DNA of 35,718 nucleotides from Lachnospiraceae bacterium (GTDB lineage: Bacteria; Bacillota; Clostridia; Lachnospirales; Lachnospiraceae). How positions within the stretch are numbered: the stretch's first letter is position 1; every line of letters starts with the position of its first letter. The stretch spans positions 1 to 35,718 of the forward strand of contig JAEEGQ010000033.1 of assembly GCA_016280395.1 (NCBI GenBank), given 5' to 3'. Shown in pieces: positions 24,298 through 32,882 of this stretch. The position numbers were made by a program, and so were the translations under genes. Below the pieces are notes generated by a model. It was given only the letters and a program-made list of their open reading frames with translations, ran no database searches and had not been told where the DNA came from.

Positions 24298-24985
24298 GAT
24301 CAGGGATCTTAAAAAGAGTTTTGGCACGGGAGAGGCCAGACAGGAAGTGCTGAGGGGCATGGATTTTACCGTAAAGAAAGGCGAGTTCTGTGTATTGCTC
24401 GGACCGTCGGGCTCCGGAAAATCCACACTTTTAAACATAATCGGCGGAATAGACACTCCCGATTCCGGTTTTGTCAGCATCAACGGCGACAAGCTGGAGG
24501 AAATGAATGAAAAACAGCTTACGCTGTACAGAAGGAAACACCTTGGATATGTGTTTCAGATGTATAACCTGATCCCGAACCTGAATGTGAAAGAAAATAT
24601 CGAAGTCGGAGCATATCTGTCGGACAGACCGCTTGACGTGGAGGAAGTCCTGACAACGCTCGGACTTCAGGAACATAAATACAAATACCCCAACCAGCTG
24701 TCCGGAGGACAGCAGCAGAGAGTATCCATCGGAAGAGCCGTTGTAAAGAATCCCGATATCCTGATGTGTGATGAACCCACAGGTGCGCTGGATTACAAAA
24801 CATCAAAGGAAATACTTGCGCTTATCGAGGACTGCAATAAAAAGTACGGCAATACCGTGATAATGGTCACTCACAACGAAGCCATAAAAAACATGGCGGA
24901 TCATGTGATAAAGCTCAGGGACGGCATTGTGCGGCACAATGACATCAATACCGAAAAGATCACGGCTGCAGAGCTGGAATGGTAA
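24278..24985 (+). CDS. ABC transporter ATP-binding protein (LolD/MacB type)
   Basis: A 236-residue ATPase. It shows Walker [10 protein letters not shown] (42-50), the Q-loop [14 protein letters not shown], the signature [14 protein letters not shown], Walker [13 protein letters not shown] and the H-loop VTHNE. The MacB/LolD/FtsE-type spacing and the permease that follows indicate a type VII mechanotransmission exporter, which works on the outer face of the membrane rather than moving a solute through it. It overlaps the regulator gene by 20 bases and is 12 bases from the permease, so all three are translated together. The ribosome site (GGAAG) is weak, as expected for coupled translation. Confidence 0.9.
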   Translation: MKEDFLEIRDLKKSFGTGEARQEVLRGMDFTVKKGEFCVLLGPSGSGKSTLLNIIGGIDTPDSGFVSINGDKLEEMNEKQLTLYRRKHLGYVFQMYNLIPNLNVKENIEVGAYLSDRPLDVEEVLTTLGLQEHKYKYPNQLSGGQQQRVSIGRAVVKNPDILMCDEPTGALDYKTSKEILALIEDCNKKYGNTVIMVTHNEAIKNMADHVIKLRDGIVRHNDINTEKITAAELEW

Positions 24986-24997
24986 GGGGTGAGCGGC

Positions 24998-27439
24998 ATG
25001 AAGAATCCTCTTATCAAACGGATCCCGAGGGAGCTTAAGTCTGAATGGCACAAGTACCTTGTCATCATGATCTTCATGGTGGTAATGATAGGTGTTATCT
25101 CGGGAATGTATGTAGGCCACGACGGAATGCTCGAGGCGGTTTATTCCGGAAGAGAAACTCTGAATCTTGAAGACGGGAGCTTTGAACTTTCGGAGGAAGC
25201 GTCTGCGGAGCTGTTAAAGGCTCTCGGTACAGGGCAGATGGCTGATGTAAGGCAGCATTTTATAGACAAAGGCTTTGAAACGGCAGACAAAGAGTGGGCA
25301 AAGACGGCGGACAGGTATCATCTTGACGAACCGCATACCGCCCGTTCCGTAAAGATCTATGAGAATTTCTACAGAAACGAGGAAGAAGACTGCAATAATG
25401 ACGGAAAGGCGGATGCCACCGTCAGGATATTTAGCAGCGATTCAAAGGTAAATATGGCGTCCTTTAATGAAGGGCGGGCACCGGAAAGCGATTCAGAGAT
25501 CGCCGTCGACAGGATGCATGCCAGCAATGTAAAGATAAAGCTTGGCGATGTCATAAAAGTCGGAGGGAAGAGCTTTAAGGTCGTTGGGCTTTTGTCCTAT
25601 GTTGATTACCTGACCCTTCACGAATCCAATACCGATCTTATGTTTGATGCTTTCGGATTTGACGTGGCCATGGTAACGCCCAAGGCCTTTGAGGAGCTTA
25701 CGTCCCGCATCCATTACAATTACGCGTTCAAGTATGACAAGGCTCCGGAAGATAAAGTCGCAAAAGCAGAGTATTCCGGGGATTTCCTGAAGGCGCTCGT
25801 TACCTGTACGGTCGTGCATGATGTGGAAATAAAGTCCTATCTTCCCGAATACCTCCGCCAGGCCAGCAATTTTGCGGTATCCGACATAGAGGGCGATTCT
25901 GCGGGAGCGGCGATACTGTGTTATATCCTCATAGGCGTGATAGCGTTTATATTCGCCGTGACAATAAGCAATACGATAGACAGGGAATCGGCGGTGATCG
26001 GGACTCTCAGGGCTTCCGGATACAGCAAGACCGAGATGGTTGTGCATTACATGACCATGCCTCTCGTTGTAACGGTACTTGGCGCCATAATAGGAAACGT
26101 GCTCGGATATACGCTGTTCAAGGATATAGCCAAAAACCTGTATTACGAAAGCTACAGCCTTCCGCCGTTTCAATCGGTGTGGAGCCGCACGGCTCTTGTA
26201 AAGACTACCGTGATCCCTTTAGTCCTTATGTTTTTCATCAACCTGTTCGTTATAGTCAAGAAGCTGCAGTTAAGCCCCTTGAGGTTCTTAAGGCATGACC
26301 TTGTAAAGAGCAGACGGACAAAGGCGAGACGCCTTCCGAGGTGGTCGTTCTTAAGACGCTTCAGACTGAGGGTTTTGTTCCAGAACATGCCGAATTACGG
26401 GATACTTGCCTTCGGCGTTATCTTTATCGAGCTGATGATGTGCTTTGCCTTCGGCCTTCCGGATTCTCTTGATCATTACGCAAAGGAAGCTCCGGGGATG
26501 ATGTTCGCGGAATACCAGTATATGCTCATGGACAGCAGGGATGCAGACGGCAAAACGATAGAAACTGCAGAAAATACAGCTGAAAGGTTCAGCGCCGAAA
26601 CGCTTTTGTATCCCAAGCAGAAAGCATCCTTCCGTGAGGGCATGGGAAGCGGACAGGACGAAAGCGTTACGGTGTACGGTATTGCCGACAACAGCGCATA
26701 TGTAAGCCTTGACGGGAAGACGAAGAACGGCGGGGTCTGTGTTTCAAGCGCCTTTGCAAAGAAGTTCGGATTAAAAGAAGGGCAGCAGATAACACTCAAT
26801 GCCGAATACGAGAATAAAAGCTATATATTTACGATAGCAGGTATTGTGGACTATGAAGGCGGTATCGCTGTCTTTATGGATACCGAAGGGTTTAATGCTG
26901 CGTTCGGAAGAGAAGACGGAGATTTTTCGGGCTATTTCTCACGAAATGAGATAACGGATATCGAGGCAAAGAATATCGCGGCGATCATAACTAAAAACGA
27001 CATAATCAAGGTCACAAACCAGCTCGATCACTCTATGGGCGGGATCGTCAGGGTCTTCAAGTACGCGCTCATAGTCATGACCGCGGCCCTGATCTACCTG
27101 CTTGCAAAGATCATAATCGAAAGGAACGAGCAGGCCATCTCCATGGCCAAGATACTCGGCTTTAAGAACGGAGAGATCGGTTCTTTGTATATTATACCGA
27201 CGGCCCTTGTGGTCATTGCCGTTTCGATCCTCGGATTTTTCGCGGGGTACGGTCTTATGATATGGGTATTCAAGTTATTCATGCTGAAGATGGACGGCTA
27301 TTTTGCCTTTTACATGAGCGTCCCTTCCATGATACTTTCCGTGCTCTATCTTCTGATCGGTTACGCCGTTGTATCGGTCCTTGATTATCTCAGGATAAAA
27401 CACATACCTATGGATGTTGCACTGAAGAACATCGAATGA
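24998..27439 (+). CDS. FtsX/MacB-like ABC transporter permease
   Basis: An 813-residue permease with the duplicated FtsX layout: first helix at about 18-38, a large extracytoplasmic domain (about 40-300), three helices (about 305-425), a second half starting with a helix near 468-488, another external domain (about 490-680) and three final helices. The SAVIGTLRASGYSK and ISMAKILGFKNGE loops are the family coupling segments. The first external domain carries a calcium-loop-like DCNNDGKAD at about residues 131-139. Substrate is unknown; location after the iron regulator suggests a cell-envelope role tied to metal status. ATG 24998 has AAGGGG upstream; GTG 24989 is a less likely start. Confidence 0.88.
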   Translation: MKNPLIKRIPRELKSEWHKYLVIMIFMVVMIGVISGMYVGHDGMLEAVYSGRETLNLEDGSFELSEEASAELLKALGTGQMADVRQHFIDKGFETADKEWAKTADRYHLDEPHTARSVKIYENFYRNEEEDCNNDGKADATVRIFSSDSKVNMASFNEGRAPESDSEIAVDRMHASNVKIKLGDVIKVGGKSFKVVGLLSYVDYLTLHESNTDLMFDAFGFDVAMVTPKAFEELTSRIHYNYAFKYDKAPEDKVAKAEYSGDFLKALVTCTVVHDVEIKSYLPEYLRQASNFAVSDIEGDSAGAAILCYILIGVIAFIFAVTISNTIDRESAVIGTLRASGYSKTEMVVHYMTMPLVVTVLGAIIGNVLGYTLFKDIAKNLYYESYSLPPFQSVWSRTALVKTTVIPLVLMFFINLFVIVKKLQLSPLRFLRHDLVKSRRTKARRLPRWSFLRRFRLRVLFQNMPNYGILAFGVIFIELMMCFAFGLPDSLDHYAKEAPGMMFAEYQYMLMDSRDADGKTIETAENTAERFSAETLLYPKQKASFREGMGSGQDESVTVYGIADNSAYVSLDGKTKNGGVCVSSAFAKKFGLKEGQQITLNAEYENKSYIFTIAGIVDYEGGIAVFMDTEGFNAAFGREDGDFSGYFSRNEITDIEAKNIAAIITKNDIIKVTNQLDHSMGGIVRVFKYALIVMTAALIYLLAKIIIERNEQAISMAKILGFKNGEIGSLYIIPTALVVIAVSILGFFAGYGLMIWVFKLFMLKMDGYFAFYMSVPSMILSVLYLLIGYAVVSVLDYLRIKHIPMDVALKNIE

Positions 27440-27466
27440 TCGTGATATCTGACAATGGAGGGATGT

Positions 27467-29245
27467 ATGAAAAAAAGAAGCGTAATTTCCTGGATCATAG
27501 AATTTGCCGGGCGCAAAAACAGGTATTTCGGCGGGAGCATAGTGCTTGCGATATTCGGTGTGGCGGCATCCTTTCTGCCGTATCTTCTTATCGCCGATAT
27601 CGTAAAAGAGCTGATCGCCGGGAACAGGGATGCCGGATATTATATACAGCGTGTGATCCTGATGGGCGTGTTCTGGATAGTCAGGATAGTCCTGCACAGC
27701 CTCTCGACGACACTCTCGCATGTTGCGACCTTTAATGTCCTCGGAGGGATAAGGACGCAGCTCTGCGAAAAGCTTTCAAGGATCCCGCTCGGGTCTGTCC
27801 TTGACGACAACAGCGGAAGCTACAAGAATATCATCGTGGAGCGCGTGGATTCAATGGAAACGACACTCGCCCATATAATACCCGAATTTACTGCAAACAT
27901 CCTGCTTCCCGCAGTCATGTTCATTTATCTTCTGAACATAGACTGGCGCGTGGCTCTTTCAAACCTGATCCCTGCCGTTATCGGCGTTATCTTTGCCTCC
28001 GGGATGATGGCAAAGAGCAAAGGCGAGTTCGAAGTGACGGTTCAAAAGACGAAACACCTGAACGATACGGCCGTGGAATACATCAACGGTATTGAAGTAA
28101 TAAAGGCTTTCGGAAAGACAGGAAGCTCCTACGAGAAATTTGTAAAGGCGGCAAGAGAAGGCGCAGACTGCTTCATCAAATGGATGAGGAAGTGCATCTG
28201 GTGGCAGACGGGGATGATGGCCTTTATGCCGGCCACATTTCTCGGTGTTCTGCCTGTCGGGCTCATTCTTGTTAAGAACGGCAGCCTTTCTCCGGAAGAT
28301 TTCATTACCTGCGTCATACTTTCCGCAGGTCTTATCGCACCGCTTGTCGTCGCATTTTCATATGCCGATGACATCATAAAGGTAAGCACGATCTTTGGTG
28401 AAGTGACCGAAATACTTGAAAGAAAAGAGATGGTAAGACCTGCTCATCTTACGGTCAAGCCGCAGGGGGCGGATATCTGCCTTAAGGATGTGCATTTCAG
28501 CTACAAGGATAAAGAGATCCTGCACGGTATCAATATGGAGATAAGACAGGGCGAGGTGACTGCCATAGTCGGACCTTCCGGTTCCGGGAAGAGCACAGTC
28601 GCTAGGCTTGTAGATTCGCTCTGGGATGTCGAAAGCGGAAGCATCACCTACGGAGGTGTGGATATAAGGCGGATCCCGCTTGAACAGTATATGGACCGGA
28701 TCGCGTATGTTGCGCAGGACAATTATCTGTTCGATATGTCTGTGAAAGAAAACATCAGGCTCGGAAAGGCGGGAGCCACCGACGAAGAGGTGGTCGCCGC
28801 TGCGAAAGCCTGCGGCTGCCATGAGTTTATCATGGGGCTTGAGAACGGGTACGATACAAAGGCGGGCGGAGCCGGCGGTCATCTTTCCGGGGGTGAGCGC
28901 CAGAGGATATGTATTGCAAGAGCCATGCTTAAGGATGCGCCTGTGATCATCATGGATGAGGCCACAGCCTATACGGATCCGGAAAACGAGGCGCTCGTGC
29001 AGGAAAGTGTTGCAAAGCTGATAAAGGGCAGAACACTCATAGTTATCGCCCACAGGCTTTCCACCATACAGACAGCCGACAGGATATACTGCATAAACAA
29101 CGGAAACGTTGAGGGCTTCGGGACTCATGAAGAGCTCCTTGAAAGCTGCGCGCTCTACAGGAAAATGTGGGAAGCCCACAGCAGTGTAAAGGATGAGGCG
29201 GATGCGGATGGCGATGCATCCGGACAGGAGGCTCTGTATGTTTAA
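27467..29245 (+). CDS. ABC exporter-fold transporter, membrane plus ATPase domains, subunit 1
   Basis: A 592-residue half-transporter: six membrane helices (about 15-300) fused to an ATPase domain with Walker [10 protein letters not shown] (from about 369), signature LSGGERQRICIARA (from 473), Walker B VIIMDEA (493-499, catalytic Glu498) and AHRLST. It pairs with the following half-transporter, whose start overlaps its stop by eight bases. Such pairs near iron regulators include IrtAB/YbtPQ-type siderophore importers with an exporter fold, which makes iron-chelate uptake a plausible but unproven role. GGAGGG precedes ATG 27467. Confidence 0.88.
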   Translation: MKKRSVISWIIEFAGRKNRYFGGSIVLAIFGVAASFLPYLLIADIVKELIAGNRDAGYYIQRVILMGVFWIVRIVLHSLSTTLSHVATFNVLGGIRTQLCEKLSRIPLGSVLDDNSGSYKNIIVERVDSMETTLAHIIPEFTANILLPAVMFIYLLNIDWRVALSNLIPAVIGVIFASGMMAKSKGEFEVTVQKTKHLNDTAVEYINGIEVIKAFGKTGSSYEKFVKAAREGADCFIKWMRKCIWWQTGMMAFMPATFLGVLPVGLILVKNGSLSPEDFITCVILSAGLIAPLVVAFSYADDIIKVSTIFGEVTEILERKEMVRPAHLTVKPQGADICLKDVHFSYKDKEILHGINMEIRQGEVTAIVGPSGSGKSTVARLVDSLWDVESGSITYGGVDIRRIPLEQYMDRIAYVAQDNYLFDMSVKENIRLGKAGATDEEVVAAAKACGCHEFIMGLENGYDTKAGGAGGHLSGGERQRICIARAMLKDAPVIIMDEATAYTDPENEALVQESVAKLIKGRTLIVIAHRLSTIQTADRIYCINNGNVEGFGTHEELLESCALYRKMWEAHSSVKDEADADGDASGQEALYV

Positions 29246-30980
29246 GATGCTTAAGAAATTCTTTGATTTTTGTAACGAAACAAACAGAAGAAAACTGTAC
29301 GGAGCAGCCGCGCTCGGGGTGTTGGAGGCATTGCTCGGTGCAATGAGGATACCTGCGGCGTTTTTTGCCATTACCGCTGTTCTCGAAAACAGGATCTGTA
29401 CGGATACTTTTCTTAAGGTGATGGGATTTATACTGCTCAGCACGGTGGGAAAAATGATCGTAAACCGCTTCTCGCACATGCTGCAGACGGAAGCGGGGTA
29501 CGACACCTGCGCACAGAAGAGGATCGAGATAGCGGAACATCTGCGTTATGTTCCCATGGGATATTTCAACGATACAAGCCTTGGACACATAACCTCCGTT
29601 GCAACCAATACACTCGAGCAGATGAGCGATATTGCAACAAGAGCCATTATGATGGTGCTTCAGGGAGGCATAACCACTGCGGTGATCGCCCTTTGCATGT
29701 TTGCGTTTGATGTGAGGATAGGCCTGATATCCCTTGCGGGTATCGTGATATTCATTATCGTGAATACCGTGACCAACAGAAGGATAGCAAGGGTGGCTAA
29801 CGAGAAGATCGATGCGGACAAGGAAATGGTCGGCGTGATACTTGAGTATATACAGGGGATCGCGGAGATCAGGAATTATAACATCTTTGCGAGAAATTCG
29901 TCAAGGGTTGCGGCTTCCGTAGAGAGAAAGAAAAACGCGGATATTGTTGCCGAGACGACCGCGATACCGGCAGTCGGCCTGCAGATGCTTGTAACAAAGC
30001 TCGCAGGAGTAGCCATAGCGGGCGCTTCCCTGTATTTCTACTTTAACGGCACCATGCAGCTCAATTATCTTATAACGATGCTGATGTGCTCCTTCATGGT
30101 CTTTGAGTCCCTTGATTCCGCGGGAGTCTATACGGCGCTCATTAAGGTCATCGGAAGGGGTGTGGACCTTGCAAACGAGATACTTGCAACAGAGCAGATG
30201 GATGTAAACGGCGAGGAGATCCATCCATCAAACAGGGACATTCACCTTGAGCACGTGGGATTTGCCTATGAAAACCGTAAGATAATAGATGATGTGACAC
30301 TTGATATAAAAGAGAAGACCACAACGGCGATAGTCGGCCCTTCCGGCGGCGGAAAGACAACGATAACGGCGCTTATCGCAAGATTCTGGGATGTACGCGA
30401 GGGAGAAGTGACTCTCGGCGGACGGAATGTGAAGGATTACAGCTTTGATTCGCTGATGGAGAACTTCAGTTTTGTGTTCCAGAGAGTTTATCTTTTTGAG
30501 GATACGATCGCAAACAACATCAGGTTCGGAAGACCGGAAGCATCCATGGACGAGGTGATCGCGGCTGCAAAGAAGGCAAGATGCCATGATTTCATAGAGG
30601 CGCTCCCGAATGGTTACGAAACGGTGGTCGGGGAAGGCGGAGCCACGCTTTCCGGCGGAGAAAAGCAGAGGATCGCTATCGCGAGGGCCATCATGAAGGA
30701 CGCACCGATCATCATACTTGACGAAGCCACTGCAAATGTCGATCCCGAAAACGAAAAGGAGCTGACGGAAGCCATAGAGAACCTCACAAAGGAAAAGACC
30801 ATCATTATGATCGCCCACAGGCTTAAGACCGTAAGAAACGCAGACCTGATCGTAGTCATCGACAAGGGCAGGGTGGTCCAGAGCGGCAGACACGAAGAGC
30901 TGATGCGGCAGGACGGCATCTACAGGAACTTTGTTACGGGAAGAAAGAAGGCGGTAAGCTGGAAGATCGATAAAATTTAA
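29238..30980 (+). CDS. ABC exporter-fold transporter, membrane plus ATPase domains, subunit 2
   Basis: A 580-residue partner half-transporter: six membrane helices, then Walker A GPSGGGKTT (from 367), signature LSGGEKQRIAIARA (from 471), Walker B IIILDEATANVDPE and AHRLKT. Both subunits keep a catalytic Glu after Walker B and the switch His, so neither ATPase site is visibly degenerate on those residues. AGGAGG (29226-29231) inside the previous gene sets the start. This ends the run of tightly packed genes that begins at the DtxR-like regulator. Confidence 0.88.
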   Translation: MFKMLKKFFDFCNETNRRKLYGAAALGVLEALLGAMRIPAAFFAITAVLENRICTDTFLKVMGFILLSTVGKMIVNRFSHMLQTEAGYDTCAQKRIEIAEHLRYVPMGYFNDTSLGHITSVATNTLEQMSDIATRAIMMVLQGGITTAVIALCMFAFDVRIGLISLAGIVIFIIVNTVTNRRIARVANEKIDADKEMVGVILEYIQGIAEIRNYNIFARNSSRVAASVERKKNADIVAETTAIPAVGLQMLVTKLAGVAIAGASLYFYFNGTMQLNYLITMLMCSFMVFESLDSAGVYTALIKVIGRGVDLANEILATEQMDVNGEEIHPSNRDIHLEHVGFAYENRKIIDDVTLDIKEKTTTAIVGPSGGGKTTITALIARFWDVREGEVTLGGRNVKDYSFDSLMENFSFVFQRVYLFEDTIANNIRFGRPEASMDEVIAAAKKARCHDFIEALPNGYETVVGEGGATLSGGEKQRIAIARAIMKDAPIIILDEATANVDPENEKELTEAIENLTKEKTIIMIAHRLKTVRNADLIVVIDKGRVVQSGRHEELMRQDGIYRNFVTGRKKAVSWKIDKI

Positions 30981-30981
30981 C

Positions 30982-31010
30982 TGGAAAATGCCCGTAACAT
31001 TGGGTATAAT
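30982..31010 (+). promoter_or_regulatory. Promoter of the ZIP-corA unit
   Basis: TGGAAA (30982-30987), a 17-bp spacer and a perfect TATAAT (31005-31010), directly after the ABC operon stop. No GTTAG-N6-CTAAC copy is present, so this unit is probably outside the iron regulon. Confidence 0.65.
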
Positions 31011-31021
31011 ATAGAAAACTG

Positions 31022-31051
31022 TGCCTCTTTCAGACAGAAAGAGGCATTTTT
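31022..31051 (+). terminator. Intrinsic terminator in the ZIP leader
   Basis: TGCCTCTTTC (31022-31031) pairs with GAAAGAGGCA (31037-31046) around a five-base loop and runs into five T. It sits only about five bases after the predicted start of the ZIP transcript and 27 bases before the ZIP start codon. It ends the ABC operon; if the promoter is real it also lies inside the ZIP leader. Confidence 0.8.
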
Positions 31052-31078
31052 ACAAAGAGAAAGGAAGAAGGAAACACG

Positions 31079-31858
31079 ATGAAAACAGTTATCGCCGGGT
31101 TGTTGATCCCCTTTATAGGAACGGCCGCTGGTGCAGCCTGTGTGTTTTTTCTGAAGAAAGAATTAAAGATCGGAGTACAGCGGGCGCTTTCCGGATTTGC
31201 GGCCGGAGTTATGGTCGCGGCTTCCGTGTGGAGTCTTATAATCCCTGCAATAGAGCAGTCGTCGGATAAAGGAAGGTGGGCTTTCCTGCCGGCTTTTATC
31301 GGCTTCTGGATGGGCATACTGTTCCTGCTCCTGCTCGATCATGTTATCCCGCATCTGCATGCGGGCGTTGAAAAGGCTGAAGGACCGCGCAGCAAGCTCA
31401 CAAGGACCGCCATGCTGGTGCTTGCGGTGACTTTGCATAATATCCCCGAAGGAATGGCAGTGGGAGTTGTATATGCCGGTCTTGTGAACGGATCGGGGCT
31501 CATTACCGCGGGAGGTGCACTGGCGCTTGCTATCGGCATAGCGATCCAGAACTTTCCTGAAGGAGCCATCATATCGATGCCGCTGTTTGCCGAGGGCAAG
31601 AGCAAACCGAAGTCCTTCCTGCTCGGAATGCTCTCGGGGGCCGTGGAGCCTGTTTTTGGAGCACTGACCGTTGTGCTTGCGGGACTTGTTGTGCCGGCCA
31701 TGCCGTATCTGCTCTCTTTTGCCGCAGGAGCGATGTTTTATGTGGTGGTCGAGGAGCTGATACCGGAAATGTCGGCGGGGGAACATTCCCATACCGGAGT
31801 TATTGCGTTTGCCGTGGGCTTTAGCATCATGATGGCACTGGATGTGGCTCTTGGGTAA
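31079..31858 (+). CDS. ZIP family divalent metal transporter (GufA type)
   Basis: A 259-residue membrane protein with about eight helices. The paired metal-site motifs are HNIPEG (120-125) and QNFPEG (157-162), with acidic EE near the carboxy terminus (VVVEELIPEM), the pattern of the GufA subfamily that takes up Zn(II) and other divalent ions. A His-bearing loop (DHVIPHLHAG) lies between helices 3 and 4. A GGAAGAAGGA stretch precedes the ATG. It is 23 bases from corA, so the two form a unit. Confidence 0.92.
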   Translation: MKTVIAGLLIPFIGTAAGAACVFFLKKELKIGVQRALSGFAAGVMVAASVWSLIIPAIEQSSDKGRWAFLPAFIGFWMGILFLLLLDHVIPHLHAGVEKAEGPRSKLTRTAMLVLAVTLHNIPEGMAVGVVYAGLVNGSGLITAGGALALAIGIAIQNFPEGAIISMPLFAEGKSKPKSFLLGMLSGAVEPVFGALTVVLAGLVVPAMPYLLSFAAGAMFYVVVEELIPEMSAGEHSHTGVIAFAVGFSIMMALDVALG

Positions 31859-31881
31859 AAAACACGTAAAGGATGATCGAA

Positions 31882-32799
31882 ATGTATTACGTTATAGAAG
31901 ACACGCTTAAAAAAATATCAAGGGAAGAGCTGAACAAGCAGAAAAAACAGTATGTCGCGGTCCTGACTCCGGATGAATGGAAAACGGAAAGAGACAGCTT
32001 TGAGATGGGTATCGATATCGATACGGATATCCTTGAGATCTACACGACAAAGGCGGAAGTGAACTACGACTCGCTGACGGGTTCCTTCGCGATCCCGGAC
32101 AGGAACGAGCTTTCGGGTGACGACTGCACGTTTGCCTTCGCTCTCGACGAAAAGGGAATGGTCTTCATAGACAGTACCGGCAGGGCTGAGAAGATCGTGG
32201 AGACGATCATACGGACAAAAAAGTGGAAACTGCCGAGCCTTGAGCGTTTTATCTATGATTTCCTCGACCAGATCGTGAAGGACGACTTAAGGCTTATGGA
32301 GAAGTATGAATGCGAGCTTGACAGCATGGAGCAGGCCATAGAAGAAGGGAACGACAAAAATCCTTCCGGAAGGCTTAACGAGATCAGGAGCGATATCAGG
32401 TATCTCAGGATCCATTACGAGCAGCTTATGGATCTTGGCCAGGAATTCGAGGAAAACGAAAACAATTTCTTTAAACAGGAGAACCTGAGGTATTTCAGGC
32501 TGTTCCTTAACCGTGTGGCAAGACTGCACGATTACTCGACCTCCCTGCAGGAATATACGATGCAGCTCAGAGACCAGTACAAAGCACATCTTGATATAAA
32601 GCAGAACCGTATCATGACGGTACTTACCGTTGTCACAACGATCTTCATGCCTCTTACGCTGATAGTTGGGTGGTACGGTATGAACTTCCACTATATGCCG
32701 GAGCTTGAATGGAAATGGGGATATCCGCTGATAATCCTCATCAGCGTGCTTATAGTTGCAGGCAGCCTGCTTTTCTTCAAGAAAAAGAAATGGCTGTGA
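31882..32799 (+). CDS. corA: CorA-type magnesium/divalent cation channel
   Basis: A 305-residue protein with the CorA layout: a long cytoplasmic domain ending in an extended charged helix, then two membrane helices near the carboxy terminus, with the selectivity motif YGMNF (Gly-Met-Asn at 266-268) between them and the basic KKKKWL end. It would form a pentameric Mg(II) channel; some relatives carry Co(II) or Zn(II). Start chosen at ATG 31882, eight bases after AAAGGA; an in-frame ATG three codons earlier has no space for a ribosome site. Confidence 0.93.
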   Translation: MYYVIEDTLKKISREELNKQKKQYVAVLTPDEWKTERDSFEMGIDIDTDILEIYTTKAEVNYDSLTGSFAIPDRNELSGDDCTFAFALDEKGMVFIDSTGRAEKIVETIIRTKKWKLPSLERFIYDFLDQIVKDDLRLMEKYECELDSMEQAIEEGNDKNPSGRLNEIRSDIRYLRIHYEQLMDLGQEFEENENNFFKQENLRYFRLFLNRVARLHDYSTSLQEYTMQLRDQYKAHLDIKQNRIMTVLTVVTTIFMPLTLIVGWYGMNFHYMPELEWKWGYPLIILISVLIVAGSLLFFKKKKWL

Positions 32800-32882
32800 C
32801 AGCCTTAAAAGTACAGATGTAAAACGCACTAAAGGCAGGGCAGGCAGCAGAAATGAGGCATAAAGTCCGGAAAGAGGAGAAG

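Noticed and set aside
28358-29506. A 382-codon open frame on the minus strand
   Set aside because: It lies wholly antisense to the ABC exporter genes, whose Walker and signature motifs are intact, and its translation shows no recognisable domain.
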